Source of the DNA: JABCPE02 sp963518845
GTDB lineage: Bacteria > Bacteroidota > Bacteroidia > Flavobacteriales > Weeksellaceae
NCBI GenBank assembly: GCA_963518845.1
Contig: CAUQKV010000011.1
Location: forward strand, 1 to 49,846
DNA length: 49,846 nucleotides
Direction: 5' to 3'
Shown here in pieces: positions 15,970 to 23,883 of the stretch (position 1 is its first letter; every line of letters begins with the position of its first letter). The notes beneath the pieces were generated by a model. It ran no database searches and was not told where the DNA came from. It saw only the letters and a program-made list of their open reading frames with translations. The translations under genes were made by a program, and so were the position numbers.

Positions 15970-17340
15970 ATGTTTCAGAGTTTACAAGACAAATTAGATA
16001 AAGCACTGCACAATCTCTCTGGAAGAGGGAAAATCACAGAAATCAATGTAGCAGAAACGGTTAAAGAAATCCGCCGTGCCTTGGTGGATGCCGATGTAAA
16101 CTACAAAGTAGCCAAAGACCTCACCAAAAGAGTGCAGGACAAAGCCATCGGGCAGAATGTCCTCACCTCGCTCACTCCTGGGCAGCTGATGACCAAAATC
16201 GTTCATGATGAGCTGGTGGAGCTCATGGGCGGCACGCAGGAAGGTATCAATCTGGCAGACAAACCGAGCATTATCCTCATCGCTGGGCTTCAGGGTTCAG
16301 GGAAAACCACTTTCTCTGGAAAACTGGCCAACTTCCTCAAAAAGAAAAAGAATAAAAACCCTCTACTAGTAGCCTGTGATGTCTACAGACCTGCGGCTAT
16401 CGACCAGCTGGGCGTTCTCGGAGAGCAGATAGGCGTACCTGTTTATAAAGAACTAGAAAACAAAAATCCTGTTCAGATTTCACAAAACGCCATCGATTTC
16501 GCTAAACAAAACAAACACGATGTAGTGATTATAGACACCGCTGGGCGTTTGGCTATCGATGAAGAAATGATGAACGAAATCCGCAGTGTGCATCAGACCA
16601 TCAAACCTTCTGAAACGCTCTTCGTAGTGGATTCCATGACAGGGCAGGATGCCGTAAATACAGCCAACGCCTTCAACGAGGTGCTGAACTACAACGGAGT
16701 AGTTCTTACCAAATTAGATGGTGATACCCGAGGCGGAGCGGCGCTTACGATTCGTTCCGTGGTTAATAAACCGATAAAATTCATCTCCACAGGCGAGAAA
16801 ATGGACGCCCTAGATATCTTCTATCCAGACAGAATGGCAGACAGAATCCTAGGAATGGGAGATGTGGTTTCCTTGGTAGAAAGAGCCCAAGAGCAGTTCG
16901 ATGAAGAGGAAGCAAAGAAACTCAACAAAAAAATTCAGAAAAACGAACTTGGTTTTGATGACTTTCTAAAACAACTCCAGATGATGAAGAAAATGGGAGG
17001 CATGAAAGACCTCATGGGTATGATACCAGGAATGGGAAAAGTAGCCCAAAATGTGGATATCAATGACGATACCTTCAAACATATAGAGGCGATGATACAG
17101 TCCATGACGCCAGAAGAAAGAAGAAGACCGAGCATCATCACCATGCCGAGAAGACAAAGAATAGCAAAAGGAAGCGGAAGAAAAGTAGAAGAAGTAACCG
17201 CTCTGATGAAGCAGTTCGAGCAGCTTGGCAAGACTATGAAACTCCTGCAAAGCCCACAAGGCAAACAGCTGATGGCGATGATGAGCAAAGGCGGCGGACT
17301 CCCAGGAATGGGCGGCGGAATGCCTTTCGGAGGAAAATAA
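15970..17340 (+). CDS. ffh: Signal recognition particle protein Ffh
   Basis: 456 residues, normal for Ffh. An N-terminal helical domain is followed by the NG GTPase with G1 GLQGSGKTT (near residue 105), DTAGR (G3) and TKLDGDTRGG (G4). The Met-rich M domain (about 320-430) contains the RNA-binding segment RRPSIITMPRRQRIAKGSGR. It binds the SRP RNA, encoded at 23710-23802, and delivers nascent membrane proteins to FtsY. The C-terminal tail is Gly/Met-rich. Single gene with its own promoter and terminator. Confidence 0.98.
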   Translation: MFQSLQDKLDKALHNLSGRGKITEINVAETVKEIRRALVDADVNYKVAKDLTKRVQDKAIGQNVLTSLTPGQLMTKIVHDELVELMGGTQEGINLADKPSIILIAGLQGSGKTTFSGKLANFLKKKKNKNPLLVACDVYRPAAIDQLGVLGEQIGVPVYKELENKNPVQISQNAIDFAKQNKHDVVIIDTAGRLAIDEEMMNEIRSVHQTIKPSETLFVVDSMTGQDAVNTANAFNEVLNYNGVVLTKLDGDTRGGAALTIRSVVNKPIKFISTGEKMDALDIFYPDRMADRILGMGDVVSLVERAQEQFDEEEAKKLNKKIQKNELGFDDFLKQLQMMKKMGGMKDLMGMIPGMGKVAQNVDINDDTFKHIEAMIQSMTPEERRRPSIITMPRRQRIAKGSGRKVEEVTALMKQFEQLGKTMKLLQSPQGKQLMAMMSKGGGLPGMGGGMPFGGK

Positions 17341-17352
17341 ACAAATAAAAGA

Positions 17353-17385
17353 AAATCCCTTCTCTCACAGAAGGGATTTTTATTT
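17353..17385. terminator. Terminator after ffh
   Basis: 11-bp stem AAATCCCTTCT/AGAAGGGATTT (17353-17363, 17369-17379), 5-nt loop, then T-rich sequence. A-rich on the left flank, so it may also serve the converging minus-strand gene. Confidence 0.88.
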
Positions 17386-17404
17386 TTCGAGATTTTTATT
17401 TTAT

Positions 17405-18067
17405 TTAAAATTTAAAAGTATCGTCTTTAAAGGCTTTGTTTAGTTCTATTTTACTAAAAATCATCACATAGTCCGAATCCTTTTTCGGCGAGGAAGCCTC
17501 TATTCTAAATGGCATCAGCAGATTTCCTACTTTTTTGTAATCAGAATAAGTGATGGTCTCTCCCCTTTTTTCCTCCTTTAAAAGTAGATAAGACAGCTTG
17601 TCAAAATAGTAAATGGTTTTATTCACATTCTTGGTAAGTTCTACTTTGAAAACTTCCTTGTCTCCGAGTTTTTCTACTCCCAAAAGCTCCGCTGTGAAGC
17701 CCTTTTGTTCATAATTGATAAAATCCGTATCGAAGCTCTCTGGCTTATAATTTGGGTATTCTTGGAGTTTATTTACGGCGTAGTTCATAGCGTAGCCCTT
17801 TTTTCCGTCATAGCCCTCTATGACCTGCTCTTTTTTCCCATTTACTACGATGGTTTTGGTAAGATTCGGTCTGGCTTGGTAGATTTTCACAGGGTATTCC
17901 TCATTCACTCCCAAAACCACTTTTCCCTGAAGCAGGATAGTATTTAGGAGTTTCCACTGGACTAAACCTCCTGTGTTTTGGATATTTTTCTCAATAATCT
18001 GAGCCGCAGTCTGGGCAGAAAATATTTGCGCTAAAAATACCAAGGTTATCAGAAATATTTTTCTCAT
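17405..18067 (-). CDS. LolA-like outer-membrane lipoprotein-sorting protein
   Basis: 220 residues from ATG 18067, where a clear signal peptide starts (MRKIFLITLVFLAQIFSAQ). An open frame extends 46 codons upstream into kdsB and is not used. The mature part has a LolA/LppX-like half-barrel pattern: a conserved N-terminal AAQIIEKNIQNTGG helix, repeated beta strands and the closing YSDYKKVGNLLMPF segment. Likely a periplasmic carrier of a lipid or lipoprotein; it is not LolA itself. 17 nt after kdsB, in the minus-strand envelope operon. Confidence 0.75.
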   Translation of the reverse strand: MRKIFLITLVFLAQIFSAQTAAQIIEKNIQNTGGLVQWKLLNTILLQGKVVLGVNEEYPVKIYQARPNLTKTIVVNGKKEQVIEGYDGKKGYAMNYAVNKLQEYPNYKPESFDTDFINYEQKGFTAELLGVEKLGDKEVFKVELTKNVNKTIYYFDKLSYLLLKEEKRGETITYSDYKKVGNLLMPFRIEASSPKKDSDYVMIFSKIELNKAFKDDTFKF

Positions 18068-18084
18068 GTTATTCTTTTTATGGT

Positions 18085-18822
18085 TTATTGGTTTCTTAAA
18101 ATTTCTCTTGCCTTTTCCAAATCCTCTGGAACATCTATCCCCACGCCTACGAAATTGGTCTCTATCATCTTGATTTTCATGCCGTATTCCAGATAGCGGA
18201 GACATTCTATTTTTTCAGCAATTTCCAAAGGTTTCATCGGAAGTTTTGCAAAGCTAAGCAAAGCCTCTCGTCTAAAAGCATAAACGCCGATATGTTTAAA
18301 ATATTTTACGCCCTTCTCTTCTCTTGGATAAGGAATCACAGAACGGCTGAAATACAGGGCAAAACCATCTTTATCCGTAATTACTTTTACATTATTCGAG
18401 CTTTCTATTTCTTGTTTTTCTGTCAAATGAATTTTGAGTGATGCCAGAGAAATTTCCTTCTTGTCATCAGCCTCAAAAACCGAAATCAGCTGTTTTAGTG
18501 GTTCAGTTTTTAGGAAAGGTTCATCGCCTTGGACATTCACCACTATATCGCAGTCTATGTTCTGCACAGCCTCTGCGATACGGTCGCTGCCAGTTTCGTG
18601 CTGACCTGTCATCAGGGCTTTTCCCCCTGCGTTTTTTATTTCATTAAAAATAATTTCTGAATCCGTAGCCACGAAAACCTCATCAAACAAGCCTGTTTCC
18701 ACCACATTTTGGTAAGTAGTGGCAATGACAGTTTTCTCGCCCAAAAGCTGCATGAGCTTCCCTGGAAAACGGCTCGCTTCGTACCGTGCAGGGATAACGG
18801 CTATTATTTTATTTTTTTTCAT
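18085..18822 (-). CDS. kdsB: 3-deoxy-manno-octulosonate cytidylyltransferase
   Basis: 245 residues, full length. Activates KDO with CTP to CMP-KDO for lipopolysaccharide core synthesis. The nucleotide-binding start AVIPARYEASRFPGK lies at residues 9-23; NVQGDEPFL carries the metal-binding Asp, and GVDVPEDLE-type GIDVPEDLEKAR closes the domain. Cytoplasmic. Middle gene of a three-gene run: SH3 protein, kdsB, LolA-like (gaps 3 and 17 nt). Confidence 0.97.
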   Translation of the reverse strand: MKKNKIIAVIPARYEASRFPGKLMQLLGEKTVIATTYQNVVETGLFDEVFVATDSEIIFNEIKNAGGKALMTGQHETGSDRIAEAVQNIDCDIVVNVQGDEPFLKTEPLKQLISVFEADDKKEISLASLKIHLTEKQEIESSNNVKVITDKDGFALYFSRSVIPYPREEKGVKYFKHIGVYAFRREALLSFAKLPMKPLEIAEKIECLRYLEYGMKIKMIETNFVGVGIDVPEDLEKAREILRNQ

Positions 18823-18825
18823 TTT

Positions 18826-19671
18826 TTACTTTAATTTCAATATTTGAGATAAGGTTTTTCCATCCCAAATAAATGTTTTTTCATCTGTTTTTTGATTTAT
18901 TGGAGTTTCTTTTTCATTGTCATCTTCATCGAATTCTGCTTCTTCCATTTTCATGATGATTTTAGATTTCACGCCTCCTTTATCACTCGGGAAAATATAT
19001 TCTTCACTATGATAAAAAACACCTGCATCCCCTACATTCATCAACAAATCCAATGGAAAAAACTTCTTCCCATTCCACAGCAGATACTGTGTACTGGTAG
19101 GGATTCCACACGCCTCGCCTGAGTTTTCTACCCTTATCACGGATTTTATTCCTGAAAGTCCCTTGTTGTTTAGTATCTCCATACTTGTAAAATGCAGATT
19201 ATCAACAAGGAAATTGTGCCTGTCTATGACTTTATTATTTTCAAGCGCCAGAACCTCCATTTTCACCTGTTTATAAGCGCCTCCATCCCTACTGACCGTT
19301 CCCACAGCCCCAAAAAGAAACTCTATGCCATTCTTTTTCTGATGCCCCAAAGCAAGATTTCCACCCCAGATATAGCCTTTTTTCAGCTGATTATTTTTCT
19401 TATAGCTGATTTCATACCAAGGTGCTTCACGAAGCCCCGCAGAATGCGTATGAGTAGTAATGTTAGTAATATTAACAGCATCGCCTATCTGCAGGCTGTC
19501 TATTTTATTAGACTTATAGCTAGGTTGTTCCCTTACTTTTGCATCTGATACCATTACTTTTTGGGCTACTTTTTTATCAAAAGTATAACTTCCAAAATAG
19601 ACTTCTTCATTGTTCTGAGCTGATACCCAGATACAAAGAATAAAAAAACATAAAATTCCCAGCTTCTTCAT
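18826..19671 (-). CDS. Secreted SH3-domain protein
   Basis: 281 residues. Signal peptide 1-18 (ends SAQ). Residues about 38-105 look like a bacterial SH3 domain: AKVREQPSYKSNKIDSLQIG, then the tryptophan strand APWYEISY and GYIWGGNLAL. The second half is a beta-rich domain with no recognised family and an acidic linker (EEAEFDEDDNEKE). Probably a periplasmic protein that contacts the cell wall. It starts the operon with kdsB and the LolA-like gene. Confidence 0.75.
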   Translation of the reverse strand: MKKLGILCFFILCIWVSAQNNEEVYFGSYTFDKKVAQKVMVSDAKVREQPSYKSNKIDSLQIGDAVNITNITTHTHSAGLREAPWYEISYKKNNQLKKGYIWGGNLALGHQKKNGIEFLFGAVGTVSRDGGAYKQVKMEVLALENNKVIDRHNFLVDNLHFTSMEILNNKGLSGIKSVIRVENSGEACGIPTSTQYLLWNGKKFFPLDLLMNVGDAGVFYHSEEYIFPSDKGGVKSKIIMKMEEAEFDEDDNEKETPINQKTDEKTFIWDGKTLSQILKLK

Positions 19672-19744
19672 TATAAAAAATTTAAGCGGTTAAAAGTAAA
19701 AAAACTTTACAAACTGACCAAAAACAAAACCTTATTCAAAAATT

Positions 19745-19772
19745 TTACTCCCCATCATACACGACAGGGAGT
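19745..19772 (-). terminator. Possible terminator after the phosphohexomutase
   Basis: Short stem ACTCCC/GGGAGT with a 14-nt loop, followed on the minus strand by A4T5. Weak but in the right place. Confidence 0.4.
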
Positions 19773-19777
19773 AATAA

Positions 19778-21490
19778 TTATAAACTCAAATCTTTCTTGA
19801 TTTGCTCTATTTTATGATTTAATTTATCAACTTGACCAGCATATTCGCTCTCAGATGAAATGTTACTTTTCACAGAGAAATAGAACTTAATTTTCGGCTC
19901 CGTTCCTGATGGGCGGATGGCTACTTTCGTGCCGTCTTCCGTGTAGTATATCAGTACATTAGACTTAGGAATATCGGTCATTTCTGCTTTTTCAGCTTTC
20001 ACTAAATCCCATGCAGTCTGCTCCTGAAAATCTTTCACAAGAACCACTTTGGAACCTGCCAATGCTTTCACGGGATTATTACGGAAGTCTGACATCATTT
20101 TTTTGATTTCCTCTGCTCCCTCTCTTCCTTTTCTCACTACATTGACCAGCGCCTCTTGATAAAGCCCCAAATCCTTATAAATCTCTATCATATACTGGAA
20201 AATACTGCTGCCCTGAGCTTTGCACCATGCTGCTATTTCGCAGGCAAGAAGGATAGAACCACACGAGTCCTTATCTCTCACGAAATCTCCTGTCATAAAG
20301 CCAAAACTCTCCTCTCCTCCACAGACGAATTTCTGTTTTCCTTCGGCTTCGCGAATCATTTTTCCAATCCATTTGAAGCCTGTAAGTCCCGCCTTGCACT
20401 CTATTCCGTATTTTTTAGCAATATCAAAGAAAATATCCGAAGTCACGATAGTAGAACCGATGAACTCACTTCTAGTGATTTTTCCTGCTTTTTTCCATTG
20501 GTCAAGGATGTAATAAGTCAAAATCGTATTGGTCTGATTTCCATTAAGCAGCTGGATTTTCCCTTCAAGGTTTCTCACCGCAATACCGAGTCTGTCCCCA
20601 TCTGGGTCACATCCGATAACAATATCTGCATTGGTAATTTCTGCCAAGTCTGTAGCCATCGTAAGAGCCGCTGGTTCTTCTGGATTAGGGCTTTCCACAG
20701 TTGGGAAATTTCCACTTGGAATCATCTGCTCTCTCACCAAATCCACCTTTGCAAACCCAGCTTTTTTAAGGGCTTTTGGAATTGTAGTGTAAGTTGTCCC
20801 ATGGATAGAAGTGAAAACGATGTTCAAATTATCTCTCCCAACATTCTGATAAAGAGAGTTTTGCATACAAGCATCTATATAAACATCATCCTGCTCCTCG
20901 CCTATCCATTCTATCAAATCATCATTTCCATTAAATTTAATATCCTCAAATCTAACGGAATACACCTCTTTGATAATCGCCTCATCATTCGGTGGGACAA
21001 TCTGTGCGCCATCATTCCAATAAACCTTGTAGCCATTGTATTCAGGCGGGTTGTGTGATGCTGTAAGTACTATTCCAGCATTACATTTTTTATTTCTCAC
21101 CGTGAAAGAAAGCTCTGGCGTAGGGCGGTGTTCCTTGAAAAGTAAAACATGGATTCCATTAGCCGTAAGCACATCTGCTACTATTTTCCCAAATTCTTTG
21201 GAATTATTTCTCACATCGTAGGCGATAGCTACTTTGATAGTTTCGCCTTTAAACTGCTGGTGCAGGTAGTTTGCAAGTCCTTGGGTAGCCTGCCCAAGGG
21301 TATATTTATTGAGCCTATTGGTTCCCACGCCCATCACTCCACGCATTCCCCCTGTCCCAAATTCTAACTCTTTATAAAAAGAATCTTCCAGTTCTGCTCC
21401 ATTTTCATCTATCAACTGCTGAACTTTAGTTCTTGTTTCTTCATCAAAAGACTCTGATAGCCAAAGCCTTGCTTTTTCTATTGTTGTCAT
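19778..21490 (-). CDS. Phosphoglucomutase/phosphomannomutase
   Basis: 570 residues, typical of the alpha-D-phosphohexomutase long form. Catalytic serine loop TASHNPPEYNGYKVYW (near residue 145), metal loop DPDGDRLGI, sugar-binding GGEESFGFMTGDFVRDKD and phosphate-binding RPSGTEPKIKFYF in order. Interconverts hexose 1- and 6-phosphates for glycogen or cell-surface sugars; glucose versus mannose preference cannot be read here. Cytoplasmic. Last gene of the glycosyltransferase-led minus-strand operon (18-nt gap). Confidence 0.94.
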   Translation of the reverse strand: MTTIEKARLWLSESFDEETRTKVQQLIDENGAELEDSFYKELEFGTGGMRGVMGVGTNRLNKYTLGQATQGLANYLHQQFKGETIKVAIAYDVRNNSKEFGKIVADVLTANGIHVLLFKEHRPTPELSFTVRNKKCNAGIVLTASHNPPEYNGYKVYWNDGAQIVPPNDEAIIKEVYSVRFEDIKFNGNDDLIEWIGEEQDDVYIDACMQNSLYQNVGRDNLNIVFTSIHGTTYTTIPKALKKAGFAKVDLVREQMIPSGNFPTVESPNPEEPAALTMATDLAEITNADIVIGCDPDGDRLGIAVRNLEGKIQLLNGNQTNTILTYYILDQWKKAGKITRSEFIGSTIVTSDIFFDIAKKYGIECKAGLTGFKWIGKMIREAEGKQKFVCGGEESFGFMTGDFVRDKDSCGSILLACEIAAWCKAQGSSIFQYMIEIYKDLGLYQEALVNVVRKGREGAEEIKKMMSDFRNNPVKALAGSKVVLVKDFQEQTAWDLVKAEKAEMTDIPKSNVLIYYTEDGTKVAIRPSGTEPKIKFYFSVKSNISSESEYAGQVDKLNHKIEQIKKDLSL

Positions 21491-21508
21491 ACTTTTAACT
21501 TTTATAGT

Positions 21509-22204
21509 TTATTTTTTTATTATTAATGCCTTATCCTCCTCCAAAACTTTCTTTACAGGATTGCCCGTATAGCTTAGTTTTGCGTTATTTTCTAGTTTTC
21601 CTTCTAATTTTTCTTCAACCGAAATTTCCGCCAAAGCATCATCTTCAGCCTTAATTTTCAAGTTATTTACAAACCAATACGGCGACACCATCACAGCAGA
21701 ATCCCTCATTACCACTTCTGCTTCCAGCGTTTTCCCAAACATCTCCAGCCGAGCATTATCATAGAGATTTATCTCAGCTTTATTGGATAAAATCGCTCCT
21801 GCAAATTTCGTTTTGTCTTCCATTTTCAGGCTAAAATCATCCATCATCATTTGGCTGGAAATATTAAATTCTGCCGAATTCTGCATTTTCATTTTAGAAA
21901 TTTTCCCAGAAGAATACAAAATGATGTTATACACTTCCACTCCTTCGGTTTTTATTTTCTCACTGATAGTCAATTCTTTATCCTTAACTTTGATTTTTAA
22001 ATTTTCAAAAATATTAGGATAAGTCTCCACTGTCAGTTTATTTTCAGTGCTTTGTATATAGGACACTTTGAAATTTCCATCCAAATGCAAAGCGCTAAAT
22101 TCCTCTATTTTCACCTCTTGCGTTTTTATTTCATTGCCTTCGGGCTGAATTTTCCCACAAGAAATCAGCACCAAAACAGCTACTATGTAGAGGAGGTTTT
22201 TCAT
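21509..22204 (-). CDS. GIN-domain (DUF2807) lipoprotein
   Basis: 231 residues. Lipoprotein signal peptide with lipobox LISC, Cys16. The mature part is the GIN domain (DUF2807), a right-handed beta-helix-like fold: IEEFSALHLDGNFKVSYIQS at its start and repeated short strands later. Envelope-anchored, function unknown. Its ATG overlaps the stop of the preceding membrane protein by 4 nt, so the two are translationally coupled. Confidence 0.85.
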   Translation of the reverse strand: MKNLLYIVAVLVLISCGKIQPEGNEIKTQEVKIEEFSALHLDGNFKVSYIQSTENKLTVETYPNIFENLKIKVKDKELTISEKIKTEGVEVYNIILYSSGKISKMKMQNSAEFNISSQMMMDDFSLKMEDKTKFAGAILSNKAEINLYDNARLEMFGKTLEAEVVMRDSAVMVSPYWFVNNLKIKAEDDALAEISVEEKLEGKLENNAKLSYTGNPVKKVLEEDKALIIKK

Positions 22205-22599
22205 CTATTATTCATCAAAAATTTTATAATTTGTTCCGCTTCTTCTTGGCTAAAACCATCTATTTTACGCTTTTTGTTTCCGTAATGAATCACTATGGAA
22301 GCCCATCGGTTTTTTCGCACCACTACTTCCTTGATTTTAGATTTTTCAATCTTACTTTCGGTGTTAATTAGCCAAAATTGAAGAGCAAAAATCACCAGCC
22401 AGAGCACCGCCGAAATGGTCTTAAAATGAGAAACCTTACCAAAGTCAAAATCATTCTGATACAAGTCAAACAAATAGATAGCAATAAATACCAAAGATGC
22501 CGATAAATAAAGCTGTTTATTCGTTTTCTTGTTATCTGCAATCTCGAAATATTCTGGATAACTCGTTATAGTGGTTTTCCCAAATGATATGCTGTTCAT
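22201..22599 (-). CDS. Small membrane protein, unknown
   Basis: 132 residues with two membrane helices (about 30-45 and 62-78) and a basic C-terminal half with a PH-like strand pattern (IVIHYGNKKRKIDGFSQEEAEQIIKFL). No family recognised. Located between the glycosyltransferase (1-nt gap) and the GIN lipoprotein (4-nt overlap), so part of one operon. Confidence 0.75.
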   Translation of the reverse strand: MNSISFGKTTITSYPEYFEIADNKKTNKQLYLSASLVFIAIYLFDLYQNDFDFGKVSHFKTISAVLWLVIFALQFWLINTESKIEKSKIKEVVVRKNRWASIVIHYGNKKRKIDGFSQEEAEQIIKFLMNNR

Positions 22600-22600
22600 C

Positions 22601-23554
22601 TTAAATTTGTTCTTCTATATTGTAATTTTTGTGTTCTCTATTGGTTCTGATAATCATCTCTCCGAGAAATCCTCCTATAAAAAGCAAAGTTCCCAAAATC
22701 ATCATCGTCAGCGAGATGAAAAACCACGGATTATCAGCAATTAGATGTCCGTATTGTTTGTGGACATAGACTGCTATCAGTTTGGAAACTCCAAGCCAAA
22801 ATGCAGAAAGGAAACCGATGATAAACATCAAAGTACCGACCGCTCCGAAAAAATGCATCGGACGCCCGCCAAAACGGCTGATAAACCAAAGTGTAACCAA
22901 ATCCAAAAAGCCACGGATAAAGCGTTCTGTCCCAAATTTAGAACTTCCGTAAGGTCTTGCCTGATGCTTCACTTCTTTCTCTGTAATGCGCTTAAAACCG
23001 GCATTCGCTGCCAAAACAGGAATATATCGGTGCATATCTCCATAGACATCTATGGATTTTACGACTTGTTTTTTGTAGGCTTTCAGACCGCAGTTGAAAT
23101 CGTGCAGATACACTCCAGAAACCTTTCTCGCTGCCGCATTGAAAAGCTTAGATGGCAGGTTTTTGGTCATCACATTATCAAATCTTTTCTTTTTCCAGCC
23201 AGACACGATATCGTAGTTTCCATTGACTACCATATCGTACAGCTCTGGAATTTCCTCTGGAAAATCCTGTAAATCAGCATCCATTGTAATCACCACATCT
23301 CCAGACACTTTCTCAAATGCCGCATGCAGTGCCTGTGATTTACCATAATTTCTGGAAAACTTTATTCCATGGATATGATCATTTTCCCTGCAAAATCCCT
23401 CTATAATTTCCCAAGATTTATCTGTACTACCATCATCTACAAACCAAATTTCATAAGAAAGCTGGTTCGCCGCACACACCTTATCAATCCTAGAAAAAAG
23501 CTCTTTCAGGGATTCCTCCTCATTCAACAAAGGGATAACTATAGATAAATTCAT
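22601..23554 (-). CDS. Family 2 glycosyltransferase, polyprenyl-phosphate type
   Basis: 317 residues. The GT-A domain begins LSIVIPLLNEEESLKELF; DDGSTDKSWE and MDADLQD (the DxD motif) follow. Two C-terminal membrane helices (about 228-262 and 270-300) are typical of the DPM1/GtrB/ArnC group, which transfers a sugar to undecaprenyl phosphate. It therefore probably makes a lipid-linked sugar for surface glycans. First gene of the operon, with a good promoter upstream. Confidence 0.92.
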   Translation of the reverse strand: MNLSIVIPLLNEEESLKELFSRIDKVCAANQLSYEIWFVDDGSTDKSWEIIEGFCRENDHIHGIKFSRNYGKSQALHAAFEKVSGDVVITMDADLQDFPEEIPELYDMVVNGNYDIVSGWKKKRFDNVMTKNLPSKLFNAAARKVSGVYLHDFNCGLKAYKKQVVKSIDVYGDMHRYIPVLAANAGFKRITEKEVKHQARPYGSSKFGTERFIRGFLDLVTLWFISRFGGRPMHFFGAVGTLMFIIGFLSAFWLGVSKLIAVYVHKQYGHLIADNPWFFISLTMMILGTLLFIGGFLGEMIIRTNREHKNYNIEEQI

Positions 23555-23577
23555 TTCTAAAAATCAAATACAATCCA

Positions 23578-23607
23578 CAAATTTACACAAAAAGAAAATA
23601 ACTTCAA
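23578..23607 (-). promoter_or_regulatory. Promoter of the glycosyltransferase operon
   Basis: On the minus strand: TTG (23607-23605), 19 nt, TAAATTTG (23585-23578), 23 nt before the ATG. Confidence 0.6.
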
Positions 23608-23675
23608 GAGTAAATTATTTAATCACTAAAAATCAAATAGTTACATGTTTTCTCCGATTTTTAAAATTTCCATTC

Positions 23676-23705
23676 TTGGAATTAATAAATAATTCACTAT
23701 ATTTG
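23676..23705 (+). promoter_or_regulatory. Promoter of the SRP RNA gene
   Basis: TTG 23676-23678, 19 nt, TATATTTG 23698-23705; transcription would begin at about 23710, exactly the first base of the RNA terminal stem. Confidence 0.75.
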
Positions 23706-23709
23706 CCAC

Positions 23710-23802
23710 GGCAAGTCCTACACAACCAGCTCCTGAAAATCCTCCAGGGTGGGAACGCAGCAAAGGTAATCAGTTGTAGCGGTGTGATGTAGGTAGCTTG
23801 CC
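23710..23802 (+). ncRNA. ffs: Signal recognition particle RNA (4.5S, small bacterial type)
   Basis: The conserved domain IV is visible: CCAGGGTGGGAACGCAGCAAAGG, in two parts 23744-23758 and 23759-23766, holding the GGAA tetraloop and the asymmetric loop with AGCA. The arms pair throughout: TCCTACACAACC with GGTGTGATGTAGG-type sequence, and the terminal stem GGCAAG (23710-23715) with CTTGCC (23797-23802). T6 follows directly, so the stem also ends transcription. About 93 nt, normal for this class. It binds Ffh (15970-17340). Confidence 0.92.
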
Positions 23803-23843
23803 TTTTTTATTGGATAAATTTTGTTTCATATTTGTTAATTTTT

Positions 23844-23868
23844 AAGGCTTCCCATTTTGGGAAGCCTT
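23844..23868. terminator. Hairpin between ffs and the dpp11 gene
   Basis: 10-bp perfect stem AAGGCTTCCC/GGGAAGCCTT with a 5-nt loop, downstream of the converging peptidase gene. U runs are weak on both sides. Confidence 0.6.
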
Positions 23869-23883
23869 ATTTATATGATTAAA

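Noticed and set aside
18068..18205. Longer start for the LolA-like gene
   Set aside because: Overlaps kdsB and hides the signal peptide that begins at 18067.
20156..21058. 300-residue open frame antisense to the phosphohexomutase
   Set aside because: Overlaps a clear, full-length family member on the other strand; composition and residues look like a mirrored frame with no domain.
22745..23272. 175-residue open frame antisense to the glycosyltransferase
   Set aside because: Shadow frame of a recognised gene; no start context, no family.
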